A stretch of DNA of 64,000 bases from Raphanus sativus (lineage: Eukaryota; Streptophyta; Magnoliopsida; Brassicales; Brassicaceae). The stretch's first letter is position 1, and the number at the start of each line of letters is the position of its first letter. Positions 54,898 through 64,000 of this stretch are shown piece by piece. The notes beneath the pieces are model-generated. The model saw nothing but the letters and a program-made list of their open reading frames with translations, was not told the DNA's origin and ran no database searches. The stretch lies in the NCBI RefSeq assembly GCF_000801105.2, contig NC_079515.1:21413407-21477406 (forward strand), in the 5' to 3' direction. The translations under genes and the position numbers were made by a program.

Positions 54898-55538
54898 CAG
54901 TATAGTTAATCTTAAAAATAATTTATAAATTTTTTAAAAAATATTTTGATAAGTGAAAAATCGAAATCATGTAATTAAGATATGTTAAAAGTGTTATAAA
55001 TTAAAATATAACAAAAGTGAATTGTTTTCAACATAGATGAGTGAAAATAGTGAGTCATGATATTCTTTGGTTTAGGTTTTGCTAACATATGTTGTAGTAT
55101 TGTATGTGTTCTTAGGGTTAGATTTTGGAAAGCATAAAAATATTTTTGAAAAATATGAAATTTACCCAAATGTGTTTATTTATGTGTATAGTAAACACTA
55201 AGCAAGTTTAATTTGATTTTATAACTTATTTAGTTAGTTAATTTTAGTCAATTTAGTTTAGGGGTTAAATTTAGGGTCTCGACGACTTACAAGTAAGTCT
55301 TCTAGACGACTTACAAGTAAGTCTTCTAGACGACTTACAAGTAAGTCTTCTAGACGACTGGACGACTTACAAGTAAGTCTTCTGGTATAGTTGATCATAA
55401 AAATAATTTATAAAATTTATAAAAAAAATATTTTGATAAATGAAAAATTGAAATCATGTAATTAACATATGTTATAAGTGATATAAATTAAGATACAATA
55501 AAAGTGATTGTTTTCAACATAGATGAGTGAAAGTATTT
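54898..55538 (+). repeat. Two-copy duplication, ~485 bp apart
   Basis: 54898-55050 (ATTTTGATAAGTGAAAAATC, GAAATCATGTAATTAA, TTTTCAACATAGATGAGTGA) recurs at 55383-55538 with scattered changes, separated by palindrome clusters. Confidence 0.8.
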
Positions 55539-55540
55539 AG

Positions 55541-55591
55541 TTTCCCGCTAAAAATATTTAGTTTCCCGCTAAAAATATTTGAGTTTCCCGC
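55541..55591 (+). promoter_or_regulatory. Three E2F-type boxes in tandem
   Basis: TTTCCCGC occurs at 55541-55548, 55562-55569 and 55584-55591, each followed by TAAAAATA. TTTCCCGC is a canonical E2F/DP binding site of plants and animals. The sites lie 125-175 bp upstream of a TATA box. Confidence 0.65.
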
Positions 55592-55715
55592 TAAAAATAT
55601 TGAAGTCTTCTGGACGACTTACAAGTAAGTCGTCTAGGAAGTCTTCTATTCAGAAGACTTACTTGAAAGTCTTCTGAATCTAAAATATTTAACCTAATTG
55701 GATTTTTTGTCTCCC

Positions 55716-55724
55716 TATATAAAG
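55716..55724 (+). promoter_or_regulatory. TATA box of a putative non-coding transcription unit
   Basis: TATATAAAG, followed after ~30 bp by a CT-rich leader (TTCTCTCTCCTCCTCTCAAA) typical of a plant transcript start. Downstream, two ~230 bp related blocks end in intron-like TTTTTGCAG/GTTTTT sequences (55893, 56138) before the hairpin array. Confidence 0.5.
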
Positions 55725-56303
55725 AAAAATTTACACATTCTCTCTCCTCCTCTCAAATGGCTGCAACAAAAATGTAATGTTCATCATTCTAAAACTCTCA
55801 AACCTCTCTCTAATCTCTTTGAACTTATAAACACCAAGCTTATATCAATTGATTGTTTTTGTCTCATGTCTTTCTCACTAATTTATCTTGTTTTTGCAGG
55901 TTTTTCATCACATGATTCTCATCTTCCACTCATTTAAAGGTAGATCTATTAATTTTAGAAATGTATTTTTATGTCTCATTTTTCTTCATTTTGTAACTTC
56001 TTGTTGCATAAAGTTCTTACCTTTTTCCTCAAACTAATACTCTCCAAAGCCACTCTAATCTCTTAGACTTGAAAACACCAAACTTTATATGAATTTTTCA
56101 GTTTTGTCTCATGTCTTTCTGAATAATCTATCTTTTTTGCAGGTTTTTAATCAGATGGTTCTCAACTTCCACTTGGATATGTACATTGTGTGTTCTATAT
56201 AAGTATGTTTATCTAATCTTCCACTCATTTTCTATGTTTTTAAGCCATTTGAACGTTTTTGGATGTGCAGATTTTTCAGATCTGGATATGCAGGTTTTTC
56301 AGA

Positions 56304-56900
56304 TATGGAAGACTTCTGGGACGACTTCCAGGAGGTCCAGACGACTTCCAGGAGGTCCAGACGATTTCCATGAGGTCCAGACGACTTCCAGGAGGTCCAG
56401 GCGACTTAAAGGAGGTCCAGACGACTTCCAGGAGGTCCAGAAGACTTCCAGAAAGTCCAGACGACTTCCAGGAAGTCCGGACGACTTACAGGAAGTCCGG
56501 ACGACTTTCAGGAAGTCCGGACGACTTCCAGGAAGTCCAGACGACTTCCAGGAAGTCCTCTGGATCTCCTGGAAGTCTTCTGGACCTCCTGGAAGTCGTC
56601 TGGACCTTCTGGAAGTCTTCTAGATCTCCTGGAAGTCGTCTGGACCTCCTAGAAGTCTTCTGGACCTCCTGGAAGTTGTCTGGACCTCCTGGAAGTCTTA
56701 TGGACCTCCTGGAAGTCTTCTTGACCTTCTGGAAGTCGTCTGGACCTCCTGTAAGTCGTCTGGACCTCATGGAAGTCGTCTGGACTTCCTAGAAGTCGTC
56801 TAGACCTCATGGAAGTAGTCTGGACGTCCTGGAAGTCTTCTGGACGTCTTGGAAGTCGTCTGGACCTCCTAGAAGACTTCTGAAGAAGTTTTCTTCCATA
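56304..56900. repeat. Long hairpin of 28 units of 20 bp (12 direct + 16 inverted)
   Basis: Units of the form ACGACTTCCAGGAGGTCCAG fill 56321-56558 (12 copies). From 56561 to 56880 there are 16 copies of TGGACCTCCTGGAAGTCGTC, the reverse complement. No indel breaks the 20-bp register. The apex is only ~2 bp. The outer flanks also pair (ATATGGAAGACTTCT on the left, CTTCCATAT on the right). Open frames through it (up to 177 residues) exist only because the unit lacks stops. Confidence 0.95.
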
Positions 56901-57239
56901 TTAAGTGGAGTCTAAGTTTGTCTTTGTAGAGAAATGATATATAATAGTTTGTTTGTGGTATGTTTTGTGATTTACATGTGTACTCCCTTAGTTGTGACAT
57001 TTTTGTAAAATCATTAATAATGTTTCCAAGATGTAATATATGTAATAAATAAGAATGTTGGTAGCCTCATACTGATACAACATTTTAAGAAGCATTTTAC
57101 CCATTGTTCCAACTCATAACAATAATCATCATTGGTTTCTATAACAAAAATACTTAAGAGATGGAAAAAAATAATAGTAACTAGTCAAAGCATAACACAT
57201 TTTTTACAAGTTTGTGTTGAAAATGTTTTTTTGTAGAAG

Positions 57240-57881
57240 ACTTACCAGTAAGTCGTCTGGTAAATCTTTTGTGTATAAGACTTATCAGTCGTCCAGGACA
57301 AATAGGTTATTTTTGCATTTGACCGAATTGTGTCAGATATTTGACTTTTTCTGGACGACTTACTTGTAAGTCATCTCTTGGAAAACAAAAAAATCAATAT
57401 TTTATTATTTCTAGACGACTTACAAATAAGTCTTCTCAGGTTAGTTTTTCAATTGGAAAATAAAACTTAAATATTTAATTTTTCCTAGACAACTTACTTA
57501 AAAGTCGTCTGAGATAAATAAGGTTTGACCAGAATCTCAGAAAAAAAATTCTGGACGACTTAACTTAAGTCGTCTCACTGGACGACTTTCAAGTAAGTCG
57601 TCTCACTGGACGACTTTCAAGTAAGTCGTCTGACTGGACGACTTACAAGTAAGTCGTATAGGAAAAAATTAATATTTAAGTTTTATTTTCCAATTGCAAA
57701 ACTAACCTGAGAAGACTTACTTGTAAGTCGTCTAGAAATAATAAAATATTGATTTTTCTGTTTTCCCAGAGACGAATTACAAGTAAGTCGTCCAGAAAAA
57801 GTCAAATATCTGACACAATTCGGTAAATTACAAAACTAACCCGTTTATCCCAGACGACTTACTGGTAAGTCGTCTGGAGTT
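57240..57881. repeat. Second long inverted repeat, arms ~240 bp
   Basis: Left-arm blocks GTCAGATATTTGACTTTTTC, ATCAATATTTTATTATTTCT and AATTGGAAAATAAAACTTAA recur inverted in the right arm (57640-57881) in reverse order. The centre (57553-57660) has four palindromes with a ~32 bp spacing. Confidence 0.85.
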
Positions 57882-57884
57882 TTT

Positions 57885-58045
57885 TTTTTAACAAACAAAA
57901 CTGGACTACTTACAAGTAAGTCATCCAGTTTGACCAGAAGAGTTACCCTTAAGTCTTCTACAGCTAGAAGACTTACAGCCAGAAGACTTACAAGTAAGTC
58001 TTCTACAGCCAGAAGACTTACCTGTAAGTCTTAAGTCTTCTAGGC
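57885..58045. repeat. Short palindrome cluster, right group
   Basis: GACTTACAAGTAAGTC-type palindromes in the AGAAGACTTAC...GTAAGTCTTCT form, at least three in tandem. Confidence 0.75.
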
Positions 58046-58654
58046 GAACAGATCTGGAAAAAAAATCAATTTCATACCTTAAATTAATGAGATGACTTCT
58101 TTAACACACATAAGTCTTTTCCAACCACATAGAACCTCAAACGAAAGTAACCCACCAAGAATCATAAGCTTGAATGGTTCTATCAACCATAAAAAAATTT
58201 ATAATAAAAAACTTGAGTTTTTTGGATGAATATGGAGACAAAGTGAAAGAAATGTTGTTTTTAGTTCATAACAATTGGGAAAAAGGGTGTAAATTGATTT
58301 GAGATGCATTAAGAGTTTCAAATTGGTTGTTCATGGTGGTTAGGGTATTGATGGCAATGGTAATCTTGTAAATACTTGAAGATGATGAGGTTGAGAGAGT
58401 AAAAATGTCACTTTCGAAAAAAAAAGAAAAAAAAAATTAATGGCATTTTCGTGAATAATGTGAACCTGTGGGGTGAAGAGGACAAAAGAAAAATTCAAAA
58501 AAAAAGCATATGTTAGTTTTGTATTTGACTTTGAGTTTTGAGTCAATTTTGCAAAAAACTCTATTATTAAAGTTGAAATATGCTCCATTGATATTAGGTG
58601 TGTCCATTTAAAATTTCAACAATGCATCTAACCACAAAATTAAAACCGTAACTA

Positions 58655-59556
58655 TCTACTTTAATAACTGTTTGATACGTAGTGTATGTTTAATGTATTC
58701 TTCCTCTACGAACTTTATAACCGTTAGTTATTATTTATTTTCTTAAGAAAGAGTTGCTTGACAGGTTTTTTCTTTTGATAATAGTTGGTTGATAGGTTTT
58801 AAACCATCATAAAAATAATAGTATTGTGAATTAATATTACAATGTGTAAAGCGGTGTATATTTAAATATGTTTACACTATATGCAACAATTGTTACAACT
58901 TAAGCTTTCAATGAAATAGTTTTAAAAATTAATAGTTCTATTTATATACGCCTAAATTTTATTTTTAAATTATACGCTCTAAATTAATTAGTACTATATC
59001 TAAATTTTAAAGTATTTATCATAATTTATGGTGAAATTCTATAGGATAGCTTTTTAATTTATTTTCACAAAAATAATACTCAAGAAAGAAAATAAAAAAA
59101 ATAGAATTTATTAATGAATTAATATATATTTATATCTTTAAGGTTAACTAATCCAAACTTAAAATTTAAAGTTAATGGATAGATTTTGGGGTGGGATTTA
59201 ACTTAACCGAACAAACGTAATACTATTGCTGATATACATATTATTTAATAATACCAAAAATCTCGGAACCCACCTTCTCTCATATACTTTTATTATTGGA
59301 TGGTTGGAAGATGCTTTTGAAAATGAAACTAAACAATTAATATATCATCTACTAATATATTATATATTATGTATTGATATAAGTGTGGTTTAATTATTTT
59401 AATAAAATTATTAAAACATCTTATTAATCATTTAAGGGAAATGTTATACAAATAAAAACATAAATATAATTAAAAATATAAATATTAAGATTAAATTTCT
59501 AAAAAAATGTAAAGCAAAAAATATTCCCGCCTTTTTAAAGGCGGGTCAGTATCTAG
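58655..59556 (+). mobile_element. Helitron, partly contained in the first array unit
   Basis: It begins TCTACTTTAATAACTGTTTG after an A and ends CCCGCCTTTTTAAAGGCGGG, then TCAGTATCTAG, followed by T. It is ~0.9 kb and non-coding. Its right 773 bp are part of array unit 1. Confidence 0.65.
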
Positions 59557-62500
59557 TTGATTATTAATTCGGTAGAGAAGTCGTGTGAAGTACTATTCAA
59601 TTGGTTTTATTTTAACTAGGAAACAACCATGCGCGTAAACGCGCGTGAAGGGCGGATTTTTATTGTATTTTAATGTTCATTCTTTCTTAAATATATGTTA
59701 AATAAATAAATTTTAATGGAGTAAATAATTGAATTAATATATGTACACAACAAATGTGTGTAAAGATACAATATGTAAATAAATAACAAATATTAGTAAT
59801 GTATTTAGAAGTTTAGTTGTTATTTGATAGAATAACAATAATAAGTTAAATAATTGTCTTCTATTTTTTCCTTTTTCTTTGTGGCTGTTTTACTTATTCG
59901 GGTCCTTCTCTCATTGAATTCATTAGAGAAGATGCATTTAAAACAAAATGTTGGTTGATAGGTTTTAAACCATCATAAAAATAATAGTATTGTGAATTAA
60001 TATTACAATGTGTAAAGCGGTGTATATTTAAATATGTTTACACTATATGCAACAATTGTTACAACTTAAGCTTTCAATGAAATAGTTTTAAAAATTAATA
60101 GTTCTATTTATATACGCCTAAATTTTATTTTTAAATTATACGCTCTAAATTAATTAGTACTATATCTAAATTTTAAAGTATTTATCATAATTTATGGTGA
60201 AATTCTATAGGATAGCTTTTTAATTTATTTTCACAAAAATAATACTCAAGAAAGAAAATAAAAAAAATAGAATTTATTAATGAATTAATATATATTTATA
60301 TCTTTAAGGTTAACTAATCCAAACTTAAAATTTAAAGTTAATGGATAGATTTTGGGGTGGGATTTAACTTAACCGAACAAACGTAATACTATTGCTGATA
60401 TACATATTATTTAATAATACCAAAAATCTCGGAACCCACCTTCTCTCATATACTTTTATTATTGGATGGTTGGAAGATGCTTTTGAAAATGAAACTAAAC
60501 AATCCAATATATCATCTACTAATATATTATATATTATGTATTGATATAAGTGTGGTTTAATTATTTTAATAAAATTATTAAAACATCTTATTAATCATTT
60601 AAGGGAAATGTTATACAAATAAAAACATAAATATAATTAAAAATATAAATATTAAGATTAAATTTCTAAAAAAATGTAAAGCAAAAAATATTCCCGCCTT
60701 TTTAAAGGCGGGTCAGTATCTAGTTGATTATTAATTCGGTAGAGAAGTCGTGTGAAGTACTATTCAATTGGTTTTATTTTAACTAGGAAACAACCATGCG
60801 CGTAAACGCGCGTGAAGGGCGGATTTTTATTGTATTTTAATGTTCATTCTTTCTTAAATATATGTTAAATAAATAAATTTTAATGGAGTAAATAATTGAA
60901 TTAATATATGTACACAACAAATGTGTGTAAAGATACAATATGTAAATAAATAACAAATATTAGTAATGTATTTAGAAGTTTAGTTGTTATTTGATAGAAT
61001 AACAATAATAAGTTAAATAATTGTCTTCTATTTTTTCCTTTTTCTTTGTGGCTGTTTTACTTATTCGGGTCCTTCTCTCATTGAATTCATTAGAGAAGAT
61101 GCATTTAAAACAAAATGTTGGTTGATAGGTTTTAAACCATCATAAAAATAATAGTATTGTGAATTAATATTACAATGTGTAAAGCGGTGTATATTTAAAT
61201 ATGTTTACACTATATGCAACAATTGTTACAACTTAAGCTTTCAATGAAATAGTTTTAAAAATTAATAGTTCTATTTATATACGCCTAAATTTTATTTTTA
61301 AATTATACGCTCTAAATTAATTAGTACTATATCTAAATTTTAAAGTATTTATCATAATTTATGGTGAAATTCTATAGGATAGCTTTTTAATTTATTTTCA
61401 CAAAAATAATACTCAAGAAAGAAAATAAAAAAAATAGAATTTATTAATGAATTAATATATATTTATATCTTTAAGGTTAACTAATCCAAACTTAAAATTT
61501 AAAGTTAATGGATAGATTTTGGGGTGGGATTTAACTTAACCGAACAAACGTAATACTATTGCTGATATACATATTATTTAATAATACCAAAAATCTCGGA
61601 ACCCACCTTCTCTCATATACTTTTATTATTGGATGGTTGGAAGATGCTTTTGAAAATGAAACTAAACAATCCAATATATCATCTACTAATATATTATATA
61701 TTATGTATTGATATAAGTGTGGTTTAATTATTTTAATAAAATTATTAAAACATCTTATTAATCATTTAAGGGAAATGTTATACAAATAAAAACATAAATA
61801 TAATTAAAAATATAAATATTAAGATTAAATTTCTAAAAAAATGTAAAGCAAAAAATATTCCCGCCTTTTTAAAGGCGGGTCAGTATCTAGTTGATTATTA
61901 ATTCGGTAGAGAAGTCGTGTGAAGTACTATTCAATTGGTTTTATTTTAACTAGGAAACAACCATGCGCGTAAACGCGCGTGAAGGGCGGATTTTTATTGT
62001 ATTTTAATGTTCATTCTTTCTTAAATATATGTTAAATAAATAAATTTTAATGGAGTAAATAATTGAATTAATATATGTACACAACAAATGTGTGTAAAGA
62101 TACAATATGTAAATAAATAACAAATATTAGTAATGTATTTAGAAGTTTAGTTGTTATTTGATAGAATAACAATAATAAGTTAAATAATTGTCTTCTATTT
62201 TTTCCTTTTTCTTTGTGGCTGTTTTACTTATTCGGGTCCTTCTCTCATTGAATTCATTAGAGAAGATGCATTTAAAACAAAATGTTGGTTGATAGGTTTT
62301 AAACCATCATAAAAATAATAGTATTGTGAATTAATATTACAATGTGTAAAGCGGTGTATATTTAAATATGTTTACACTATATGCAACAATTGTTACAACT
62401 TAAGCTTTCAATGAAATAGTTTTAAAAATTAATAGTTCTATTTATATACGCCTAAATTTTATTTTTAAATTATACGCTCTAAATTAATTAGTACTATATC

Positions 62501-63449
62501 TAAATTTTAAAGTATTTATCATAATTTATGGTGAAATTCTATAGGATAGCTTTTTAATTTATTTTCACAAAAATAATACTCAAGAAAGAAAATAAAAAAA
62601 ATAGAATTTATTAATGAATTAATATATATTTATATCTTAAGGTTAACTAATCCAAACTTAAAATTTAAAGTTAATGGATAGATTTTGGGGTGGGATTTAA
62701 CTTAACCGAACAAACGTAATACTATTGCTGATATACATATTATTTAATAATACCAAAATCTCGGAACCCACCTTCTCTCATATACTTTTATTATTGGATG
62801 GTTGGAAGATGCTTTTGAAAATGAAACTAAACAATCCAATATATCATCTACTAATATATTATATATTATGTATTGATATAAGTGTGGTTTAATTATTTTA
62901 ATAAAATTATTAAAACATCTTATTAATCATTTAAGGGAAATGTTATACAAATAAAAACATAAATATAATTAAAAATATAAATATTAAGATTAAATTTCTA
63001 AAAAAATGTAAAGCAAAAAATATTCCCGCCTTTTTAAAGGCGGGTCAGTATCTAGTTGATTATTAATTCGGTAGAGAAGTCGTGTGAAGTACTATTCAAT
63101 TGGTTTTATTTTAACTAGGAAACAACCATGCGCGTAAACGCGCGTGAAGGGCGGATTTTTATTGTATTTTAATGTTCATTCTTTCTTAAATATATGTTAA
63201 ATAAATAAATTTTAATGGAGTAAATAATTGAATTAATATATGTACACAACAAATGTGTGTAAAGATACAATATGTAAATAAATAACAAATATTAGTAATG
63301 TATTTAGAAGTTTAGTTGTTATTTGATAGAATAACAATAATAAGTTAAATAATTGTCTTCTATTTTTTCCTTTTTCTTTGTGGCTGTTTTACTTATTCGG
63401 GTCCTTCTCTCATTGAATTCATTAGAGAAGATGCATTTAAAACAAAATG
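58784..63449 (+). repeat. Tandem array of four ~1.17 kb units carrying Helitron ends
   Basis: Units begin with TTGGTTGATAGGTTTTAAAC at about 58784, 59950, 61127 and 62284 and end with AAACAAAATG, the last at 63449. Spacings are 1166, 1177 and 1157 bp. Only a few differences are visible: unit 1 has AAACAATTAATATATC where units 2-4 have AAACAATCCAATATATC, and unit 4 has two small deletions. Each unit contains a plus-strand Helitron 3' end (first at 59553-59556), a 59 bp spacer, and a minus-strand Helitron 3' end (first at 59616-59619, CTAG then GCGCGTAAACGCGC hairpin). Confidence 0.97.
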
Positions 63450-64000
63450 AATAGACATGACTCTTAAATTTTTATAATATAATTTTAAGATATTTTATTT
63501 ACTTTTTGAACTATTTAAAAAGACATAACCTTTCATAATTGCAAATATGTAGATAAAGTATTAATAAAATTATATGGGCAAAGTGAAAACAAAAATACAT
63601 AACTTTTCGTCCTAGAAACTAATAAATATAATTTTGTAAATGAAACTAAAGTTTCTAAAATAAAATAGAGAATAAAACATGAATTTCTTAGAAAATAGAA
63701 AATAATTATATATCACAATCTATGTAATTGTGATGACTAAAAACTCAAGGAACAAAAAACTTCACATTTTATTAAGAGAAAAAAATTGAGCTTATTATTT
63801 TTCATCACAATAACAAGGGTTTAAATAAAAACGAAACAATACAAGTGAACAAATGCATCTCTTTATTGTATTTGTATCCTTTCAATGCATCTCTACAATG
63901 AAGAGTTTTCTTATTACATATGAAGAATTGTGTATTTTCTCTTTAGAATTCTTAAACAAAACTACTTAACTAAAAGACACAAACCTTAACACATGCACCC
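63450..64000. other. AT-rich spacer at window end
   Basis: No gene or clear repeat seen; no TraB exon recognised. Confidence 0.5.

Larger units (their letters stand above)
54841..55675. repeat. Clusters of short palindromes, left group
   Basis: Units with arms GACGACTTAC / GTAAGTCGTC separated by AA or close variants occur at 54841-54900, four times in tandem at 55279-55383, and at 55605-55675. Some arms read AGAAGACTTAC / GTAAGTCTTCT. Confidence 0.85.
54683..58568. mobile_element. ~3.9 kb palindrome-rich element with degenerate TIRs
   Basis: The left end (TTGCCAAATATAACTCACAA, then CTTGATTTCAAATGCAAAA) and the inverted right end (TTGCAAAATTGACTCAAAAC, then TCAAAGTCAAATACAAAA) align over ~40 bp with few differences. 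This suggests a DNA transposon with long TIRs, perhaps Mutator-like. A clear 9-bp target duplication is not visible. The interior has no transposase. It contains E2F-type boxes, a TATA box, many 22-bp palindromes, a 20-bp-unit hairpin array and a second long inverted repeat, each listed separately. It lies directly upstream of the remaining TraB exons. Confidence 0.5.

Noticed and set aside
56186..56792. 145-177 residue ORFs with RRSRRLPGGPDDFQEV-type repeats
   Set aside because: They come from a stop-free 20-bp repeat read in several frames and both strands; no codon bias or start context.
56304..56900. CRISPR-like array
   Set aside because: Units are contiguous with no unique spacers, and the genome is a plant nuclear genome.

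Overview
This is a nuclear plant window, almost certainly Brassicaceae and most likely Brassica or a close relative. It has AT-rich intergenic DNA, short GT-AG introns and many transposons. Its gene order, recalled from Arabidopsis chromosome 1, is AXR1 (At1g05180) - plastid RPL6 (05190) - GLR3.4 (05200) - small protein (05205) - HDG2 (05230) - PRX1/PRX2 (05240/05250) - RCI3 (05260) - TraB (05270). No tools were run; all family assignments are by eye.

Layout. 1-5439: 3' part of a CACTA (En/Spm) transposon with a deleted TNPD-type transposase, an intact TNPA-type gene and a 3' terminus. 5.4-12.4 kb: AT-rich spacer, two MITEs, a glycine-rich secreted-protein gene whose signal peptide and body lie in different frames, and a non-coding repeat. 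12.5-29.4 kb: the gene-dense colinear block: AXR1 (14 exons, intact), a LINE fragment, a broken RPL6, GLR3.4 (5 exons, intact), an 87-residue protein and HDG2 (9 exons, intact). 29.4-35.2 kb: spacer with one small unrecognised locus. 35.3-53.8 kb: three class III peroxidase genes (PRX1 and PRX2 convergent, then RCI3), separated by Helitrons, a copia remnant, MITEs, a paralogous flank duplication and a circularly permuted fragment of a phosphatidylserine decarboxylase gene. 54.0-54.6 kb: the last three exons of a TraB gene; the rest is not in the window.

54.7-64.0 kb is the most unusual part. A ~3.9 kb element with degenerate terminal inverted repeats carries dozens of short palindromes, three E2F-type TTTCCCGC boxes upstream of a TATA box, and a ~600 bp near-loopless inverted repeat built of 28 units of exactly 20 bp (12 in one orientation, 16 in the other). 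A second long inverted repeat follows. Then comes a tandem array of four nearly identical ~1.17 kb units, each containing two Helitron-type 3' termini facing each other.

The single-copy genes do not form an operon or pathway. They cover auxin/RUB signalling (AXR1), glutamate-receptor-like Ca2+ channels (GLR3.4), epidermal transcription control (HDG2) and apoplastic peroxidases. Their shared location reflects conserved synteny. The best candidate for an undescribed system is the 54.7-58.6 kb element: E2F boxes, a TATA box and a 28-unit hairpin together suggest a cell-cycle-linked, hairpin-RNA-producing transposon. That function is inference; the motifs are visible in the sequence.
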